The position numbers were made by a program, and so were the translations under genes. Source: Maratus speciosus (Eukaryota > Arthropoda > Arachnida > Araneae > Salticidae). From it: a stretch of DNA of 64,000 nucleotides. This document shows positions 1 to 13,000 of the stretch, piece after piece. The stretch's first letter is position 1. Every line of letters starts with the position of its first letter. Where the stretch lies: contig CAWVRF010001058.1 of NCBI GenBank assembly GCA_963932465.1, positions 186,001 through 250,000 of the forward strand. The letters are read 5' to 3'. The notes beneath the pieces were generated by a model. It searched no databases. It had not been told where the DNA came from and saw only the letters and a list, made by a program, of their open reading frames with translations.

Positions 1-11
1 CAACAGAATGT

Positions 12-151
12 GTTACCGCATATAAGACACGCAATATTTATGAATTGAATTCCGGTGCAGGGCTGAAAATTAATTTCTTAATAAATAATAAAGCGAAACC
101 GAATATATTGTTTCAACAATCAAAGCATTGTTAGAAAATTCATCAGAAAGA
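12..151 (+). repeat. Representative 140-bp monomer (phase reference)
   Basis: This copy fixes the phase used here: it begins at gttaccgca and the next copy begins at 152. It holds the EcoRI site GAATTC, the AAATTAATTT palindrome, and the alternating ATTGTT / AACAAT / ATTGTT arms at 107-132. It belongs to the caacag... type, which carries taagacac instead of the usual taaaacac. That linked pair of differences recurs in the caacaaatgag and caacgaatgag types and marks them as one lineage. Confidence 0.9.
107..132. repeat. Overlapping inverted repeats present in most monomers
   Basis: The sequence reads ATTGTT (107-112), TC, AACAAT (115-120), CAAAGC, ATTGTT (127-132). The middle arm is the reverse complement of both outer arms, so it can pair with the left arm (2-nt spacer) or the right arm (6-nt loop). 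These are two mutually exclusive hairpins. The arrangement is kept in most of the ~435 monomers. Common departures are tttaaacaat (breaks the left dyad by one base), caatgaaagc and caatgcattg (change only the spacer), and caataaagaattg (right-array type). AACAAT is also the core recognised by SOX/SRY-type HMG boxes. Any binding role is speculative. Confidence 0.75.
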
Positions 152-840
152 GTTACCGCATATAAAACACGCAATATTTATGAATTGAATTCCGGTGCAG
201 GGCTGAAAATTAATTTCTTAATAAATAATAAAGCGAAACCGAATATATTGTTTCAACAATGAAAGCATTGTTAGAAAATTCATCAGAAAGAGTTACCGCA
301 TATAAAACACGCAATATTTATGAATTGATTTCCGGTGCAGGACTGAAAATTAATTTCTTAATAAATAATAAAGCGAAACCGAATATATTGTTTCAACAAT
401 CAATGCATTGTTAGAAAATTCATCAGAAAGAGTTACCGCATATAAAACACGCAATATTTATTAATTGAATTCCGGTGCAGGGCTGAAAATTATTTTTTTA
501 ATAAATAATAAAGCGAAACCGAATATATTGTTTCAACAATGAAAGCATTGTTAGAAAATTCATCAGAAAGAGTTACCGGATATAAAACACGCAATAATTA
601 TGAATTGAATTCCGGTGCAGGACTGAAAATTAATTTCTTAATAAATAATAAAGCGAAATCGAATATATTGTTTCAACAATCAAAGCATTGTTAGAAAATT
701 CATCAGAAAGAGTTACCGCATATAAAACACGCAATATTTATGAATTGAATTCCGGTGCAGGGCTGAAAATTAATTTTTTAATAAATAATAAAGCGAAACC
801 GAATTTATTGTTTCAACAATCAAAGCATTGTTAGAAAATT

Positions 841-1818
841 CAACAAATGAGTTACCGCATATAAGACACGCAATATTTATGAATTGAATTCCGGTGCAGG
901 GCTGAAAATTAATTTATTAATAAATAATAAAGCGAAACCGAATATATTGTTTCAACAATCAAAGCATTGTTAGAAAATTCATCAGAAAGAATTACCGCAT
1001 ATAAAACACGCAATATTTATGAATTGAATTCCGCTGCAGGGCTCAAAATTAATTTATTAATAAATAATAAAGCGAAATCGAATATGTTGTTTAAACAATC
1101 AAAGCATTGTTAGAAATTTCATCAGAAAGAGTTACCGCATATAAAACACGCAATATTTATGAATTGAATTCCGGTGCAGGGCTCAAAATTAATTTATTAA
1201 TAAATAATAAAGCGAAACCGAATATATTGTTTCAACAATCAAAGCATTGTTAGAAAATTCAACGAATGAGTTACCGCATATAAGACACGCAATATTTATG
1301 AATTGAATTCCGGTGCAGGGCTGAAAATTAATTTCTTAATAAATAATAAAGCGAAACCGAATATATTGTTTCAACAATCAAAGCATTGTTAGAAAATTTA
1401 TCAGAAAGAGTTACCGCATATAAAACACGCAATATTTATGAATTGAATTCCGGTGCACCGATGAAAATTAATTTCTTATTAAATAATAAAGCGAAACCGA
1501 ATATATTGTTTCAACAATCAAAGCATTGTTAGAAAATTCATCAGAAAGAGTTACCGCATATAAAACACGCAATATTTATGAATTGAAATCCGGTACAGGG
1601 CTGAAAATTAATTTCTTAATAAATAATAAAGAGAAACCGAATATATTGTTTCAACAATCAAAGCATTGTTAGAAAATTTATCAGAAAGAGTTACCGCATA
1701 TAAAACACGCAATATTTATGAATTGAATTCCGGTGCACCGCTGAAAATTAATTTCTTAATAAATAATAAAGCGAAACCGAATATATTGTTTCAACAATCA
1801 ATGCATTGTTAGAAAATT
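841..1818 (+). repeat. HOR core cassette F-H-B-E-C-D-C (first copy)
   Basis: Seven monomers, about 978 bp (two are 139 bp). F starts at 841, H carries the PstI site of the cassette, E starts at 1260, and the C/D/C alternation follows. This cassette defines the higher-order repeat of domain I and recurs at 12 further places. In this copy the second C has caccgctg rather than caccgatg. Confidence 0.85.
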
Positions 1819-2098
1819 CATCAGAAAGAGTTACCGCATATAAAACACGCAATATTTATGAATTGAAATCCGGTACAGGGCTGAAAATTAATTTCTTAAT
1901 AAATAATAAAGAGAAACCGAATATATTGTTTCAACAATCAAAGCATTGTTAGAAAATTTATCAGAAAGAGTTACCGCATATAAAACACGCAATATTTATG
2001 AATTGAATTCCGGTGCACCGATGAAAATTAATTTCTTATTAAATAATAAAGCGAAACCGAATATATTGTTTCAACAATCAAAGCATTGTTAGAAAATT
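1381..2098 (+). repeat. Alternating C/D dimers (280-bp sub-period)
   Basis: Five monomers alternate C-D-C-D-C. C carries tttatcag, gtgcaccgatg (or caccgctg) and cttattaaat. D carries gaaatccggtacagggctg and aaagagaaacc. The alternation gives a local 280-bp period and recurs after most E monomers, for example at about 4198-4895, 10620-11300 and 33555-34260. C and D have changed in step over long distances, so the dimer appears to spread as a unit. Confidence 0.8.
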
Positions 2099-3638
2099 CA
2101 TCAGAAAGAGTTACCGCATATAAAACACGCAATATTTATGAATTGATCTCCGGTGCAGGGCTGAAAATTAATTTCTTAATAAATAATAAAGCGAAACCGA
2201 ATATATTGTTTCAACAATCAAAGCATTGTTAGAAAATTCATCAGAAAGAGTTACCGCATATAAAACACGCAATATTTATGAATTGAATCCCGGTGCAGGG
2301 CTCAGAATTAATTTCTTAGTAAATAATAAAGCGAAACCGAATATATTGTTTAAACAATCAAAGCATTGTTAGAAATTTCAGCAGAAAGAGTTACCGCATA
2401 TAAAACACGCAATATTTATGAATTGAATTCCGGTGCAGGGCTCAAAATTAACTTATTAATAAATAATAAAGCGAAACCGAATATATTGTTTCAACAATCA
2501 AAGCATTGTTAGAAAATTCAACAGAATTAGTTACCGCATATAAGACACGCAATATTTATGAATTGAATTCCGGTGCAGGGCTGAAAATTAATTTCTTAAT
2601 AAATAATAAAGCGAAACCGAATATATTGTTTCAACAATCAAAGCATTGTTAGAAAATTCATCAGAAAGAGTTACCGCATATAAAACACGCAATATTTATG
2701 AATTGAATTCCGGTGCAGGTCTGAAAATTAATTTCTTAATAAATAATAAAGCGAAACCGAATATATTGTTTCAACAATCAAAGCATTGTTAGAAAATTCA
2801 TCAGAAAGAGTTACCGCATATAAAACACGCAATATTTATGAATTGAATTCCGGTGCAGGGCTCAAAATTAATTTATTAATAAATAATAAAGCGAAACCGA
2901 ATATATTGTTTCAACAATCAAAGCATTGTTAGAAAATTCAACAGAATGTGTTACCGCATATAAGACACGCAATATTTATGAATTGAATTCCGGTGCAGGG
3001 CTGAAAATTAATTTCTTAATAAATAATAAAGCGAAACCGAATATATTGTTTCAACAATCAAAGCATTGTTAGAAAATTCATCAGAAAGAGTTACCGCATA
3101 TAAAACACGCAATATTTATGAATTGAATTCCGGTGCAGGACTGAAAATTAATTTCTTAATAAATAATAAAGCGAAACCGAATATATTGTTTCAACAATCA
3201 ATGCATTGTTAGAAAATTCATCAGAAAGAGTTACCGCATATAAAACACGCAATATTTATTAATTGAATTCCGGTGCAGGGCTGAAAATTATTTTTTTAAT
3301 AAATAATAAAGCGAAACCGAATATATTGTTTCAACAATGAAAGCATTGTTAGAAAATTCATCAGAAAGAGTTACCGGATATAAAACACGCAATAATTATG
3401 AATTGAATTCCGGTGCAGGACTGAAAATTAATTTCTTAATAAATAATAAAGCGAAATCGAATATATTGTTTCAACAATCAAAGCATTGTTAGAAAATTCA
3501 TCAGAAAGAGTTACCGCATATAAAACACGCAATATTTATGAATTGAATTCCGGTGCAGGGCTGAAAATTAATTTTTTAATAAATAATAAAGCGAAACCGA
3601 ATTTATTGTTTCAACAATCAAAGCATTGTTAGAAAATT

Positions 3639-6600
3639 CAACAAATGAGTTACCGCATATAAGACACGCAATATTTATGAATTGAATTCCGGTGCAGGGC
3701 TGAAAATTAATTTATTAATAAATAATAAAGCGAAACCGAATATATTGTTTCAACAATCAAAGCATTGTTAGAAAATTCATCAGAAAGAATTACCGCATAT
3801 AAAACACGCAATATTTATGAATTGAATTCCGCTGCAGGGCTCAAAATTAATTTATTAATAAATAATAAAGCGAAATCGAATATGTTGTTTAAACAATCAA
3901 AGCATTGTTAGAAATTTCATCAGAAAGAGTTACCGCATATAAAACACGCAATATTTATGAATTGAATTCCGGTGCAGGGCTCAAAATTAATTTATTAATA
4001 AATAATAAAGCGAAACCGAATATATTGTTTCAACAATCAAAGCATTGTTAGAAAATTCAACGAATGAGTTACCGCATATAAGACACGCAATATTTATGAA
4101 TTGAATTCCGGTGCAGGGCTGAAAATTAATTTCTTAATAAATAATAAAGCGAAACCGAATATATTGTTTCAACAATCAAAGCATTGTTAGAAAATTTATC
4201 AGAAAGAGTTACCGCATATAAAACACGCAATATTTATGAATTGAATTCCGGTGCACCGATGAAAATTAATTTCTTATTAAATAATAAAGCGAAACCGAAT
4301 ATATTGTTTCAACAATCAAAGCATTGTTAGAAAATTCATCAGAAAGAGTTACCGCATATAAAACACGCAATATTTATGAATTGAAATCCGGTACAGGGCT
4401 GAAAATTAATTTCTTAATAAATAATAAAGAGAAACCGAATATATTGTTTCAACAATCAAAGCATTGTTAGAAAATTTATCAGAAAGAGTTACCGCATATA
4501 AAACACGCAATATTTATGAATTGAATTCCGGTGCACCGCTGAAAATTAATTTCTTAATAAATAATAAAGCGAAACCGAATATATTGTTTCAACAATCAAT
4601 GCATTGTTAGAAAATTCATCAGAAAGAGTTACCGCATATAAAACACGCAATATTTATGAATTGAAATCCGGTACAGGGCTGAAAATTAATTTCTTAATAA
4701 ATAATAAAGAGAAACCGAATATATTGTTTCAACAATCAAAGCATTGTTAGAAAATTTATCAGAAAGAGTTACCGCATATAAAACACGCAATATTTATGAA
4801 TTGAATTCCGGTGCACCGATGAAAATTAATTTCTTATTAAATAATAAAGCGAAACCGAATATATTGTTTCAACAATCAAAGCATTGTTAGAAAATTCATC
4901 AGAAAAGTTACCGCATATAAAACACGCAATATTTAGGAATTGAATTCCGGTGCAGGGCTCAAAATTAATTTATTAATAAATAATAAAGTGAAACCGAATA
5001 TATTGTTTCAACAATCAAAGCATTGTTAGAAAATTCATCAGAAAGAGTTACCGCATATAAAACACGCAATATTTATGAATTGAATTCCGGTGCAGGGCTG
5101 AAAATTAATTTCTTAATAAATAATAAAGCGAAACCGGATATATTGTTTCAACAATCAAATCATTGTTAGAAAATTCATCAGAAAGAGTTACCGCAAATAA
5201 AACACGCAATATTTATGAATTGAATTCCGGTGCAGGGCTGAAAATTAATTTCTTAATAAATAATAAAGCGAAACCGAATATATTGTTTCAACAATCAAAG
5301 CAGTGTTAGAAAATTCATCAGAAAGAGTTACCGCATATAAAACACGCAATATTTATGAAATGAATTCCGGTGCACCGCTGAAAATTAATTTCTTAATAAA
5401 TAATAAAGCGAAACCGAATATATTGTTTCAACAATCAATGCATTGTTAGAAAATTCATCAGAAAGAGTTACCGCATGTAAAACACGCAATATTTATGAAT
5501 TGAAATCCGTTACAGGGCTGAAAATTAATTTCTTAATAAATAATAAAGGGAAACCGAATATATTGTTTCAACAATCAAAGCATTGTTAGAAAATTTATCA
5601 GAAAGAGTTACCGCATATAAAACACGCAATATTTATGAATTGAATTCCGGTGCACCGATGAAAATTAATTTCTTATTAAATAATAAAGCGAAACCGAATA
5701 TATTGTTTCAACAATCAAAGCATTGTTAGAAAATTCATCAGAAAGAGTTACCGCATATAAAACACGCAATATTTATGAATTGAATTCCGGTGCAGGGCTC
5801 AAAATTAATTTCTTAGTAAATAATAAAGCGAAACCGAATATATTGTTTCAACAATCAAAGCATTGTTAGAAAATTCATCAGAAAGAGTTACCGCAAATAA
5901 AACACGCAATATTTATGAATTGAATTCCGGTGCAGGGCTGAAAATTAATTTCTTAATAAATAATAAAGCGAAACCGAATATATTGTTTCAACAATCAAAG
6001 CAGTGTTAGAAAATTCATCAGAAAGAGTTACCGCATATAAAACACGCAATATTTATGAAATGAATTCCGGTGCACCGCTGAAAATTAATTTCTTAATAAA
6101 TAATAAAGCGAAACCGAATATATTGTTTCAACAATCAATGCATTGTTAGAAAATTCATCAGAAAGAGTTACCGCATATAAAACACGCAATATTTATGAAT
6201 TGAAATCCGGTACAGGGCTGAAAATTAATTTCTTAATAAATAATAAAGAGAAACCGAATATATTGTTTCAACAATCAAAGCATTGTTAGAAAATTTATCA
6301 GAAAGAGTTACCGCATATAAAACACGCAATATTTATGAATTGAATTCCGGTGCACCGATGAAAATTAATTTCTTATTAAATAATAAAGCGAAACCGAATA
6401 TATTGTTTCAAAAATCAAAGCATTGTTAGAAAATTCATCAGAAAGAGTTACCGCATATAAAACACGCAATATTTATGAATTGAATTCCGGTGCAGGGCTC
6501 AAAATTAATTTATTAATAAATAATAAAGCGAAACCGAATATATTGTTTCAACAATCAAAGCATTGTTAGAAAATTCATCAGAATGGTTACCGCATATAAA

Positions 6601-7974
6601 ACACGCAATATTTATGAATTGAATTCCGGTGCAGGGCTGAAAATTAATTTCTTAATAAATAATAAAGCGAAACCGAATATATTGTTTCAACAATCAAAGC
6701 ATTGCTAGAAAATTCATCAGAAAGAGTTACCGCATATAAAACACGCAATATTTATGAATTGATTTCCGGTGCAGGGCTGAAAATTAATTTCTTAATAAAT
6801 AATAAAGCGAAACCGAATATATTGTTTCAACAATCAAAGCATTGTTAGAAAATTCATCAGAAAGAGTTACCGCATATAAAACACGCAATATTTATGAATT
6901 GAATTCCGCTGCAGGGCTCAAAATTAATTTATTAATAAATAATAAAGCGAAACCGAATATATTGTTTCAACAATCAAAGCATTGTTAGAAAATTCATCAG
7001 AAAGAGTTACCGCATATAAAACACGCAATATTTATGAATTGAATCCCGGTGCAGGGCTCAAAATTAATTTCTTAGTAAATAATAAAGCGAAACCGAATAT
7101 ATTGTTTAAACAATCAAAGCATTGTTAGAAAATTCATCAGAAAGAGTTATCGCATATAAAACACGCAATATTTATGAATTGAATTCCGGTGCAGGGCTGA
7201 AAATTAATTTTTTAATAAATAATAAAGCGAAACCGAATATATTGTTTCAACAATGAAAGCATTGTTAGAAAATTCATCAGAAAGAGTTACCGCATATAAA
7301 ACACGCAATATTTATGAATTGAATTCCGGTGCAGGGCTGAAAATTAATTTCTTAATAAATAATAAAGCGAAACCGAATATATTGTTTCAACAATCAAAGT
7401 ATTGTTAGAAAATTCATCTGAAAGAGTTACCGCATATAAAACACGCAATAATTATGAATTGAATTCCGTTGCAGGACTGAAAATTAATTTCTTAATAAAT
7501 AATAAAGCGAAATCGAATATATTGTTTCAACAATCAAAGCATTGTTAGAAAATTCATCAGAAAGAGTTACCGCATATAAAACACGCAATATTTATGAATT
7601 GAATTCCGGTGCAGGGTTGAAAATAAATTTTTTAATAAATAATAAAGCGAAACCGAATTTATTGTTTCAACAATTAAAGCATTGTTAGAAAATTCATCAG
7701 AAAGAGTTACCGCATATAAAACACGCAATATTTATGAATTGAATTCCGGTGCAGGGCTCAAAATTAATTTATTAATAAATAATAAAGCGAAACCGAATAT
7801 ATTGTTTCAACAATCAAAGCATTGTTAAAAAATTCATCAGAAAGAGTTACCGCATATAAAACACGCAATATTTATGAATTGAATTCCGGTGCAGGGCTCA
7901 AAATTAATTTATTAATAAATAATAAAGCGAAACCGAATATATTGTTTCAACAATCAAAGCATTGTTAGAAAATT
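3639..7974 (+). repeat. HOR unit 2 (31 monomers, 4336 bp)
   Basis: It starts with the second copy of the 2798-bp duplication. It then holds two M-L-D-C blocks. M has ccgcaaataaa and caaagcagtg. L has gaaatgaattcc, caccgctg and caatgcattg. A D monomer with ccgcatgtaaa at 5471 is an unusual marker. The unit ends with A(ctag)-gatttcc-H'-G-I-A-J-K-B-B. A 1-bp-short monomer (catcagaatgg) lies near 6576. Confidence 0.75.
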
Positions 7975-10072
7975 CAACAAATGAGTTACCGCATATAAGA
8001 CACGCAATATTTATGAATTGAATTCCGGTGCAGGGCTGAAAATTAATTTATTAATAAATAATAAAGCGAAACCGAATATATTGTTTCAACAATCAAAGCA
8101 TTGTTAGAAAATTCATCAGAAAGAATTACCGCATATAAAACACGCAATATTTATGAATTGAATTCCGCTGCAGGGCTCAAAATTAATTTATTAATAAATA
8201 ATAAAGCGAAATCGAATATGTTGTTTAAACAATCAAAGCATTGTTAGAAATTTCATCAGAAAGAGTTACCGCATATAAAACACGCAATATTTATGAATTG
8301 AATTCCGGTGCAGGGCTCAAAATTAATTTATTAATAAATAATAAAGCGAAACCGAATATATTGTTTCAACAATCAAAGCATTGTTAGAAAATTCAACGAA
8401 TGAGTTACCGCATATAAGACACGCAATATTTATGAATTGAATTCCGGTGCAGGGCTGAAAATTAATTTCTTAATAAATAATAAAGCGAAACCGAATATAT
8501 TGTTTCAAATATCAAAGCATTGTTAGAAAATTTATCAGAAAGAGTTACCGCATATAAAACACGCAATATTTATGAATTGAATTCCGGTGCACCGATGAAA
8601 ATTAATTTCTTATTAAATAATAAAGCGAAACCGAATATATTGTTTCAACAATCAAAGCATTGTTAGAAAATTCATCAGAAAGAGTTACCGCATATAAAAC
8701 ATGCAATATTTATGAATTGAAATCCGGTACAGGGCTGAAAATTAATTTCTTAATAAATAATAAAGAGAAACCGAATATATTGTTTCAACAATCAAAGCAT
8801 TGTTAGAAAATTTATCAGAAAGAGTTACCGCATATAAAACACGCAATATTTATGAATTGAATTCCGGTGCACCGATGAAAATTAATTTCTTATTAAATAA
8901 TAAAGCGAAACCGAATATATTGTTTCAACAATCAAAGCATTGTTAGAAAATTCATCAGAAAGAGTTACCGCATATAAAACACGCAATATTTATGAACTGA
9001 TTTCCGGTGCAGGGCTGAAAATTAATTTCTTAATAAATAATAAAGCGAAACCGAATATATTGTTTCAACAATCAAAGCATTGTTAGAAAATTCATCAGAA
9101 AGAGTTACCGCATATAAAACACGCAATATTTATGAATTGAATTCCGCTGCAGGGCTCAAAATTAATTTATTAATAAATAATAAAGCGAAACCGAATATAT
9201 TGTTTCAACAATCAAAGCATTGTTAGAAAATTCATCAGAAAGAGTTACCGCATATAAAACACGCAATATTTATGAATTGAATCCCGGTGCAGGGCTCAAA
9301 ATTAATTTCTTAGTAAATAATAAAGCGAAACAGAATATATTGTTTAAACAATCAAAGCATTGTTAGAAAATTCATCAGAAAGAGTTATCGCATATAAAAC
9401 ACGCAATATTTATGAATTGAATTCCGGTGCAGGGCTGAAAATTAATTTTTTAATAAATAATAAAGCGAAACCGAATATATTGTTTCAACAATGAAAGCAT
9501 TGTTAGAAAATTCATCAGAAAGAGTTACCGCATATAAAACACGCAATATTTATGAATTGAATTCCGGTGCAGGGCTGAAAATTAATTTCTTAATAAATAA
9601 TAAAGCGAAACCGAATATATTGTTTCAACAATCAAAGCATTGTTAGAAAATTCATCTGAAAGAGTTACCGCATATAAAACACGCAATAATTATGAATTGA
9701 ATTCCGGTGCAGGACTGAAAATTAATTTCTTAATAAATAATAAAGCGAAATCGAATATATTGTTTCAACAATCAAAGCATTGTTAGAAAATTCATCAGAA
9801 AGAGTTACCGCATATAAAACACGCAATATTTATGAATTGAATTCCGGTGCAGGGCTGAAAATTAATTTTTTAATAAATAATAAAGCGAAACCGAATTTAT
9901 TGTTTCAACAATCAAAGCATTGTTAGAAAATTCATCAGAAAGAGTTACCGCATATAAAACACGCAATATTTATGAATTGAATTCCGGTGCAGGGCTCAAA
10001 ATTAATTTATTAATAAATAATAAAGTGAAACCGAATATATTGTTTCAACAATCAAAGCATTGTTAGAAAATT
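7975..10072 (+). repeat. HOR unit 3: compact form (15 monomers, 2098 bp)
   Basis: The core is followed by eight monomers: gatttcc-type A, H' (gctgcag, ctc), G (cttagtaaat, tttaaac), I (gttatcgca, tttttaata, caatgaaag), A, J (catctgaaag, gcaataatta, gcaggactg), K (gaatttattg) and B (here with aaagtg). It looks like a short version of which longer units are expansions, chiefly by insertion of C/D/L/M blocks between the core and the gatttcc monomer. HOR unit 6 is shorter still but has lost this tail. Confidence 0.78.
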
Positions 10073-13000
10073 CAACAAATGAGTTACCGCATATAAGACA
10101 CGCAATATTTATGAATTGAATTCCGGTGCAGGGCTGAAAATTAATTTATTAATAAATAATAAAGCGAAACCGAATATATTGTTTCAACAATCAAAGCATT
10201 GTTAGAAAATTCATCAGAAAGAATTACCGCATATAAAACACGCAATATTTATGAATTGAATTCCGCTGCAGGGCTCAAAATTAATTTATTAATAAATAAT
10301 AAAGCGAAATCGAATATGTTGTTTAAACAATCAAAGCATTGTTAGAAATTTAATCAGAAAGAGTTACCGCATATAAAACACGCAATATTTATGAATTGAA
10401 TTCCGGTGCAGGGCTCAAAATTAATTTATTAATAAATAATAAAGCGAAACCGAATATATTGTTTCAACAATCAAAGCATTGTTAGAAAATTCAACGAATG
10501 AGTTACCGCATATAAGACACGCAATATTTATGAATTGAATTCCGGTGCAGGGCTGAAAATTAATTTCTTAATAAATAATAAAGCGAAACCGAATATATTG
10601 TTTCAACAATCAAAGCATTGTTAGAAAATTTATCAGAAAGAGTTACCGCATATAAAACACGCAATATTTATGAATTGAATTCCGGTGCACCGATGAAAAT
10701 TAATTTCTTATTAAATAATAAAGCGAAACCGAATATATTGTTTCAACAATCAAAGCATTGTTAGAAAATTCATCAGAAAGAGTTACCGCATATAAAACAC
10801 GCAATATTTATGAATTGAAATCCGGTACAGGGCTGAAAATTAATTTCTTAATAAATAATAAAGAGAAACCGAATATATTGTTTCAACAATCAAAGCATTG
10901 TTAGAAAATTTATCAGAAAGAGTTACCGCATATAAAACACGCAATATTTATGAATTGAATTCCGGTGCACCGATGAAAATTAATTTCTTATTAAATAATA
11001 AAGCGAAACCGAATATATTGTTTCAACAATCAAAGCATTGTTAGAAAATTCATCAGAAAGAGTTACCGCATATAAAACACGCAATATTTATGAATTGAAA
11101 TCCGGTACAGGGCTGAAAATTAATTTCTTAATAAATAATAAAGAGAAACCGAATATATTGTTTCAACAATCAAAGCATTGTTAGAAAATTTATCAGAAAG
11201 AGTTACCGCATATAAAACACGCAATATTTATGAATTGAATTCCGGTGCACCGATGAAAATTAATTTCTTATTAAATAATAAAGCGAAACCGAATATATTG
11301 TTTCAACAATCAAAGCATTGTTAGAAAATTCATCAGAAAGAGTTACCGCAAATAAAACACGCAATATTTATGAATTGAATTCCGGTGCAGGGCTGAAAAT
11401 TAATTTCTTAATAAATAATAAAGCGAAACCGAATATATTGTTTCAACAATCAAAGCAGTGTTAGAAAATTCATCAGAAAGAGTTACCGCATATAAAACAC
11501 GCAATATTTATGAAATGAATTCCGGTGCACCGCTGAAAATTAATTTCTTAATAAATAATAAAGCGAAACCGAATATATTGTTTCAACAATCAATGCATTG
11601 TTAGAAAATTCATCAGAAAGAGTTACCGCATATAAAACACGCAATATTTATGAATTGAAATCCGGTACAGGGCTGAAAATTAATTTCTTAATAAATAATA
11701 AAGAGAAACCGAATATATTGTTTCAACAATCAAAGCATTGTTAGAAAATTTATCAGAAAGAGTTACCGCATATAAAACACGCAATATTTATGAATTGAAT
11801 TCCGGTGCACCGATGAAAATTAATTTCTTATTAAATAATAAAGCGAAACCGAATATATTGTTTCAACAATCAAAGCATTGTTAGAAAATTCATCAGAAAG
11901 AGTTACCGCATATAAAACACGCAATATTTATGAATTGAATTCCGGTGCAGGGCTCAAAATTAATTTATTAATAAATAATAAAGCGAAACCGAATATATTG
12001 TTTCAACAATCAAAGCATTGTTAGAAAATTCATCAGAAAGAGTTACCGCATATAAAACACGCAATATTTATGAATTGAATTCCGGTGCAGGGCTGAAAAT
12101 TAATTTCTTAATAAATAATAAAGCGAAACCGGATATATTGTTTCAACAATCAAAGCATTGTTAGAAAATTCATCAGAAAGAGTTACCGCAAATAAAACAC
12201 GCAATATTTATGAATTGAATTCCGGTGCAGGGCTGAAAATTAATTTCTTAATAAATAATAAAGCGAAACCGAATATATTGTTTCAACAATCAAAGCAGTG
12301 TTAGAAAATTCATCAGAAAGAGTTACCGCATATAAAACACGCAATATTTATGAAATGAATTCCGGTGCACCGCTGAAAATTAATTTCTTAATAAATAATA
12401 AAGCGAAACCGAATATATTGTTTCAACAATCAATGCATTGTTAGAAAATTCATCAGAAAGAGTTACCGCATGTAAAACACGCAATATTTATGAATTGAAA
12501 TCCGTTACAGGGCTGAAAATTAATTTCTTAATAAATAATAAAGGGAAACCGAATATATTGTTTCAACAATCAAAGCATTGTTAGAAAATTTATCAGAAAG
12601 AGTTACCGCATATAAAACACGCAATATTTATGAATTGAATTCCGGTGCACCGATGAAAATTAATTTCTTATTAAATAATAAAGCGAAACCGAATATATTG
12701 TTTCAACAATCAAAGCATTGTTAGAAAATTCATCAGAAAGAGTTACCGCATATAAAACACGCAATATTTATGAATTGAATTCCGGTGCAGGGCTCAAAAT
12801 TAATTTCTTAGTAAATAATAAAGCGAAACCGAATATATTGTTTCAACAATCAAAGCATTGTTAGAAAATTCATCAGAAAGAGTTACCGCAAATAAAACAC
12901 GCAATATTTATGAATTGAATTCCGGTGCAGGGCTGAAAATTAATTTCTTAATAAATAATAAAGCGAAACCGAATATATTGTTTCAACAATCAAAGCAGTG

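Larger units (their letters stand above)
841..3638 (+). repeat. HOR unit 1 (20 monomers, 2798 bp)
   Basis: F-to-F interval. After the core it holds a second C/D stretch, a gatctcc variant, a G-type monomer (gaatcccggtgc, cttagtaaat, tttaaacaatc), and two caacag monomers near 2518 and 2939. It ends with J-like (gcaataatta, ccgga) and K-like (gaatttattg) monomers before the next F. Confidence 0.75.
561..4895 (+). repeat. 2798-bp-offset segmental duplication
   Basis: About 561-2097 is repeated at about 3359-4895 with a constant 2798-bp offset. The rare ttaccgga is at 573 and 3371, caacaaatgag at 841 and 3639, caacgaatgag at 1260 and 4058, and atgcattg at 1801 and 4599. Upstream, the caacagaatgtg monomer recurs at offset 2938 (1 and 2939). 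One monomer near 150-430 is therefore present in the first copy only. Downstream the copies part at about 2098/4896, where the second copy reads catcagaaaagtt. Confidence 0.85.
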
